Positions 61,997 through 64,000 of a stretch of 64,000 bases of DNA are shown one piece after another. Position 1 is the stretch's first letter, and each line of letters opens with the position of its first letter. The stretch is from Mesorhizobium sp. BR1-1-16. Lineage in GTDB: Bacteria > Pseudomonadota > Alphaproteobacteria > Rhizobiales > Kaistiaceae. The stretch is from NCBI RefSeq assembly GCF_020165495.1, contig NZ_JAIUIE010000010.1, positions 1 to 64,000 of the forward strand, read 5' to 3'. Both the position numbers and the translations under genes were made by a program. The notes below the pieces were generated by a model. It was not told the DNA's origin. It made no database searches and saw only the letters and a program-made list of their open reading frames with translations.

Positions 61997-62012
61997 TCGG
62001 GCATTTGCCCGA
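61997..62012. promoter_or_regulatory. Palindrome in the polyol operon leader
   Basis: TCGGGCA-TT-TGCCCGA is a perfect inverted repeat 15 bases before the binding-protein start codon. It falls near the transcription start expected from the boxes at 62022-62051, so it could be an operator or a leader hairpin. Confidence 0.45.
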
Positions 62013-62021
62013 CGAGCGGGA

Positions 62022-62082
62022 AAATACTCACAAGAGGGCAGGGGCGGTCAACGAAATTCGATCTTGCGTTGCACAATGCGAG
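62022..62082 (-). promoter_or_regulatory. Candidate promoter and SorC-type binding site for the polyol operon
   Basis: On the minus strand TTGACC (62051-62046) and GTATTT (62027-62022) are 18 bases apart. Eleven bases upstream of the -35 box lies the imperfect palindrome CTTGCGTTGCACAATGCGAG (62063-62082), placed as expected for a SorC-family activator site. Both assignments rest on pattern only. Confidence 0.4.
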
Positions 62083-62103
62083 AGAGTTGAAGCGGTGCGG
62101 CCG

Positions 62104-63045
62104 TCAGTCCGCGAGCAGCATCGCCGCCATGACTTCGTCCGTGACGAGGCCATTGACGAGGCGTCCGGTCAAGGCCGCGCCGATCGCCTGGCGCTTGCGT
62201 GCGCCGGCGGCGATGCCGATCACCAGCCCGAGATCCCGGTCTGGCACCGGCGCCGAAGCGATCCGGTCATTGGTCCCGATATCGAGGATGCGGCCTTCGG
62301 CATCAAATGCCCAACCGATGATTTCGCCGACGGCGCCGGACCGCTCCAGCAGTACCTGCTCGCCGCCGCTGAGGAAGCCATCGAGAACCATGGCTGAGTC
62401 GCTCGCCATGTCGCCGATGCCGATGAAGGTGACCTCGGCGCGTTCGGCCAGGGCCAGGGTCGGCTTGATCATCGCCTGGGCATGCAGCGTTTCCCGCTCA
62501 TGGCTCGACGAGGCGACGACGGGGAAGGGGAGCGGGAAGGTGGCGCCGCTGATCCGTCCGGCCAGCGAATAGATCACGCTGTGATGCGAGGTGCTGCCAT
62601 CCGGCAGGATGCTGCCGGTCAGCGAGACGACGCGATGCTGCGGGCAGTCGATATGCAGCATCTGGTCAACCGAAGCCTGCAGCGAGCGCCCCGTTCCGAT
62701 GGCCATCACGAGCGGGTCGGTTCGCGACAGCCAGCGCTCCATTTCCGCCGCCGCCGCGCGTGCGATGCCGCCGAGCGCTCCGGGCGCCGCCGGGTCGGCC
62801 GGCACGATCTCGCAATGGCGAAGCTGGAAACGGTCGGTGAGGCGGCGCGCGAGTTCGAGGCAGGCGGCGATCGGGTGGTCGATGCGCACCTTGACGAGGC
62901 CTTCGGCAACGGCAAGCGAGACGAGACGCTGCGCGGCCTGGCGGGAGACACCGAGCTTCTGGGCGATCTGATCCTGTGTGTTCTCGGCGACGTAGTAGAG
63001 CCACGCGGCCCGTGACGCGTCCTCGAGCCTCTCGGACGAAACCAT
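62104..63045 (-). CDS. SorC/DeoR-type sugar-binding transcriptional regulator
   Basis: A 313-residue regulator. Residues about 15-55 hold the helix-turn-helix (NTQDQIAQKLGVSRQAAQRL). The sugar-phosphate-isomerase-like effector domain follows from about 60, with MAIGTGRSLQASVDQML and IGIGDMASDSAM. ATG 63045 begins the conserved start. It is read in the same direction as the polyol operon, 122 bases ahead of the binding-protein gene, and is its likely controller, responding to a polyol or polyol phosphate. Confidence 0.92.
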   Translation of the reverse strand: MVSSERLEDASRAAWLYYVAENTQDQIAQKLGVSRQAAQRLVSLAVAEGLVKVRIDHPIAACLELARRLTDRFQLRHCEIVPADPAAPGALGGIARAAAAEMERWLSRTDPLVMAIGTGRSLQASVDQMLHIDCPQHRVVSLTGSILPDGSTSHHSVIYSLAGRISGATFPLPFPVVASSSHERETLHAQAMIKPTLALAERAEVTFIGIGDMASDSAMVLDGFLSGGEQVLLERSGAVGEIIGWAFDAEGRILDIGTNDRIASAPVPDRDLGLVIGIAAGARKRQAIGAALTGRLVNGLVTDEVMAAMLLAD

Positions 63046-63169
63046 GGTCGATCGACCCCTGCTCAATTGGCTCGGCGCCAATGCCATGCCTTCCGCTGCC
63101 GGCCCCTGCGGAAAGCCGCGGCAGGCTAGCGGTGCGGACCGGCGAAATCCATGGTCGATTGAAAGTCGT

Positions 63170-64000
63170 TCAATACCAGCCGGGCTTCAGCCCGCTGCCG
63201 AGCATCTCGTCATAGACGTCGCGTCGGCGGTCGCGCATGACCTGGTTGAAATCGTTCCAGTTCCGCTTCCGCCGCGCATCGGCGAGATTGACGGTTGCGA
63301 CCAGGATTTCCTCGCCGTCAGGGCTTGCAGGTCCGGCGACCGGCCATCCCGTCTGGCCGACGATGAGGCTCTGCCCGATGAAGGGCTGGCCGCGCTCCGT
63401 TCCGACCCGGTCGGCGCAGACAACAAAGACCGAGTTCGAATGCGCCGCGCCCATGACGATGATGTTGGCCATCGCCTCGCGTTTCGGGTCCTGACCGGGG
63501 ATCGGCACCCAGTTGGTCGGCACGCAGACGATTTCAGCGCCCTGGAGTGCCGCGAGGCGGAAGCTCTCCGGGAACCAGCAATCATAGCAGATGTGGCAGC
63601 CGATCCGGCCGAAAGGCGTATCGAAGACCGGAAAGCCGAGATTGCCCGGCGCGAAATACAGCGCCTCGTCGCCCCACAGATGCACCTTGCGATAGCGCCC
63701 GATCAGCCCGTCCGGTCCGACGATGACGGCTGAATTGTAGAGGAGAGCGCCGTCGCGTTCCGTGATGCCGGCGACGATGACGAGGCCGAGCCGGCGGGCG
63801 ACATCCAGCCAGGCGCGGGTCGAGGGTCCGTCCGGAATGGTCTCGGCCAGCCCCTGCGCCTCGGTCCGGTTCTCGAACACATAGCCGGTGTTGCACAGTT
63901 CCGGCAGAACGACGAGACGCGCCCCTTTGGCAGCCGCTTCCTCGATCAACGCCACCGAGCGCGCAACATTGCGCTCGACCGCTCCGATCAGCGGCTCCAT
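63170..64000 (-). CDS. Carbon-nitrogen hydrolase (nitrilase superfamily), N-terminus cut by window edge
   Basis: At least 276 residues of a nitrilase/amidase-type enzyme. The catalytic triad is visible: Glu in LVVLPELCNTGY, Lys in GRYRKVHLWGD and Cys in HICYDCWFPES. The first readable Met at 64000 corresponds to an internal position: family members have about ten residues before the segment resembling QMEPLIGAVERN, so the true start lies beyond the window. It probably hydrolyses a linear amide or nitrile. It is upstream of the SorC regulator gene in the same direction. Confidence 0.88.
   Translation of the reverse strand: MEPLIGAVERNVARSVALIEEAAAKGARLVVLPELCNTGYVFENRTEAQGLAETIPDGPSTRAWLDVARRLGLVIVAGITERDGALLYNSAVIVGPDGLIGRYRKVHLWGDEALYFAPGNLGFPVFDTPFGRIGCHICYDCWFPESFRLAALQGAEIVCVPTNWVPIPGQDPKREAMANIIVMGAAHSNSVFVVCADRVGTERGQPFIGQSLIVGQTGWPVAGPASPDGEEILVATVNLADARRKRNWNDFNQVMRDRRRDVYDEMLGSGLKPGWY

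Overview
The window is 64 kb of high-GC DNA in which genes are packed head to tail with short or overlapping junctions. No rRNA, tRNA, CRISPR array or insertion sequence was seen. The gene families point to a soil or water alphaproteobacterium of the Hyphomicrobiales (Rhizobiales) type: many ABC uptake systems, a smo/mtl-type polyol operon, LivGFHM-type and Dpp-type transporters, an aminothiazoline-carboxylate-hydrolase-like protein, and dispersed GC-rich hairpin repeats. This placement is an inference; I cannot name a genus.

Layout. 1-9139: a branched-chain-amino-acid/amide-type ABC system split across a divergent promoter. The binding protein, an NTF2-like protein, an aldo/keto reductase and a TIGR04076 protein lie on the minus strand; two ATPases, two permeases, an M19 dipeptidase and a bacterial ionotropic-glutamate-receptor-like protein lie on the plus strand. 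9114-14332: a complete Dpp/Opp-type peptide transporter. 14413-18802: a CPYC flavin reductase with its Rrf2 regulator (strong palindrome over the regulator start), an ATC-hydrolase-like protein and a thiamine-diphosphate E1-like enzyme. 18944-29225: a malate/lactate-type dehydrogenase, an autotransporter, an acyltransferase-SGNH protein, OsmC, an esterase, a small membrane protein and a GAF/GGDEF/EAL phosphodiesterase. 29230-33324: a FUSC-HlyD efflux pair divergent from a MocR regulator, then a DUF983 protein; matching operator-like sites lie in front of both.

33331-43029: a LacI-controlled sugar system with two identical operator palindromes between the regulator and the operon (binding protein, two permeases, GH116-like glycosidase, MalK-type ATPase). 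A degenerate M24 peptidase follows the regulator. 53181-64000: allantoinase, a class II aldolase, and a sorbitol/mannitol-type operon (SorC regulator, binding protein, two permeases, ATPase, polyol dehydrogenase, HAD phosphatase), ending in a nitrilase-family gene cut by the window edge.

The most unusual part is 43049-51514. An amino-acid-type binding protein diverges from a gene fusing binding protein to permease, which overlaps a second permease fused to an RsbW-like GHKL (anti-sigma kinase) domain. That gene overlaps an RsbU-like membrane PP2C phosphatase. After a GFA-fold gene come an RsbV-like STAS protein and a nucleobase symporter that also carries a C-terminal domain resembling a degenerate RsbW. 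No polar-amino-acid ABC ATPase is present. I read this as a partner-switching signalling module built onto transporter bodies, possibly a transport-like sensor (transceptor) system. The gene order and domains are visible in the sequence; the function is inference.
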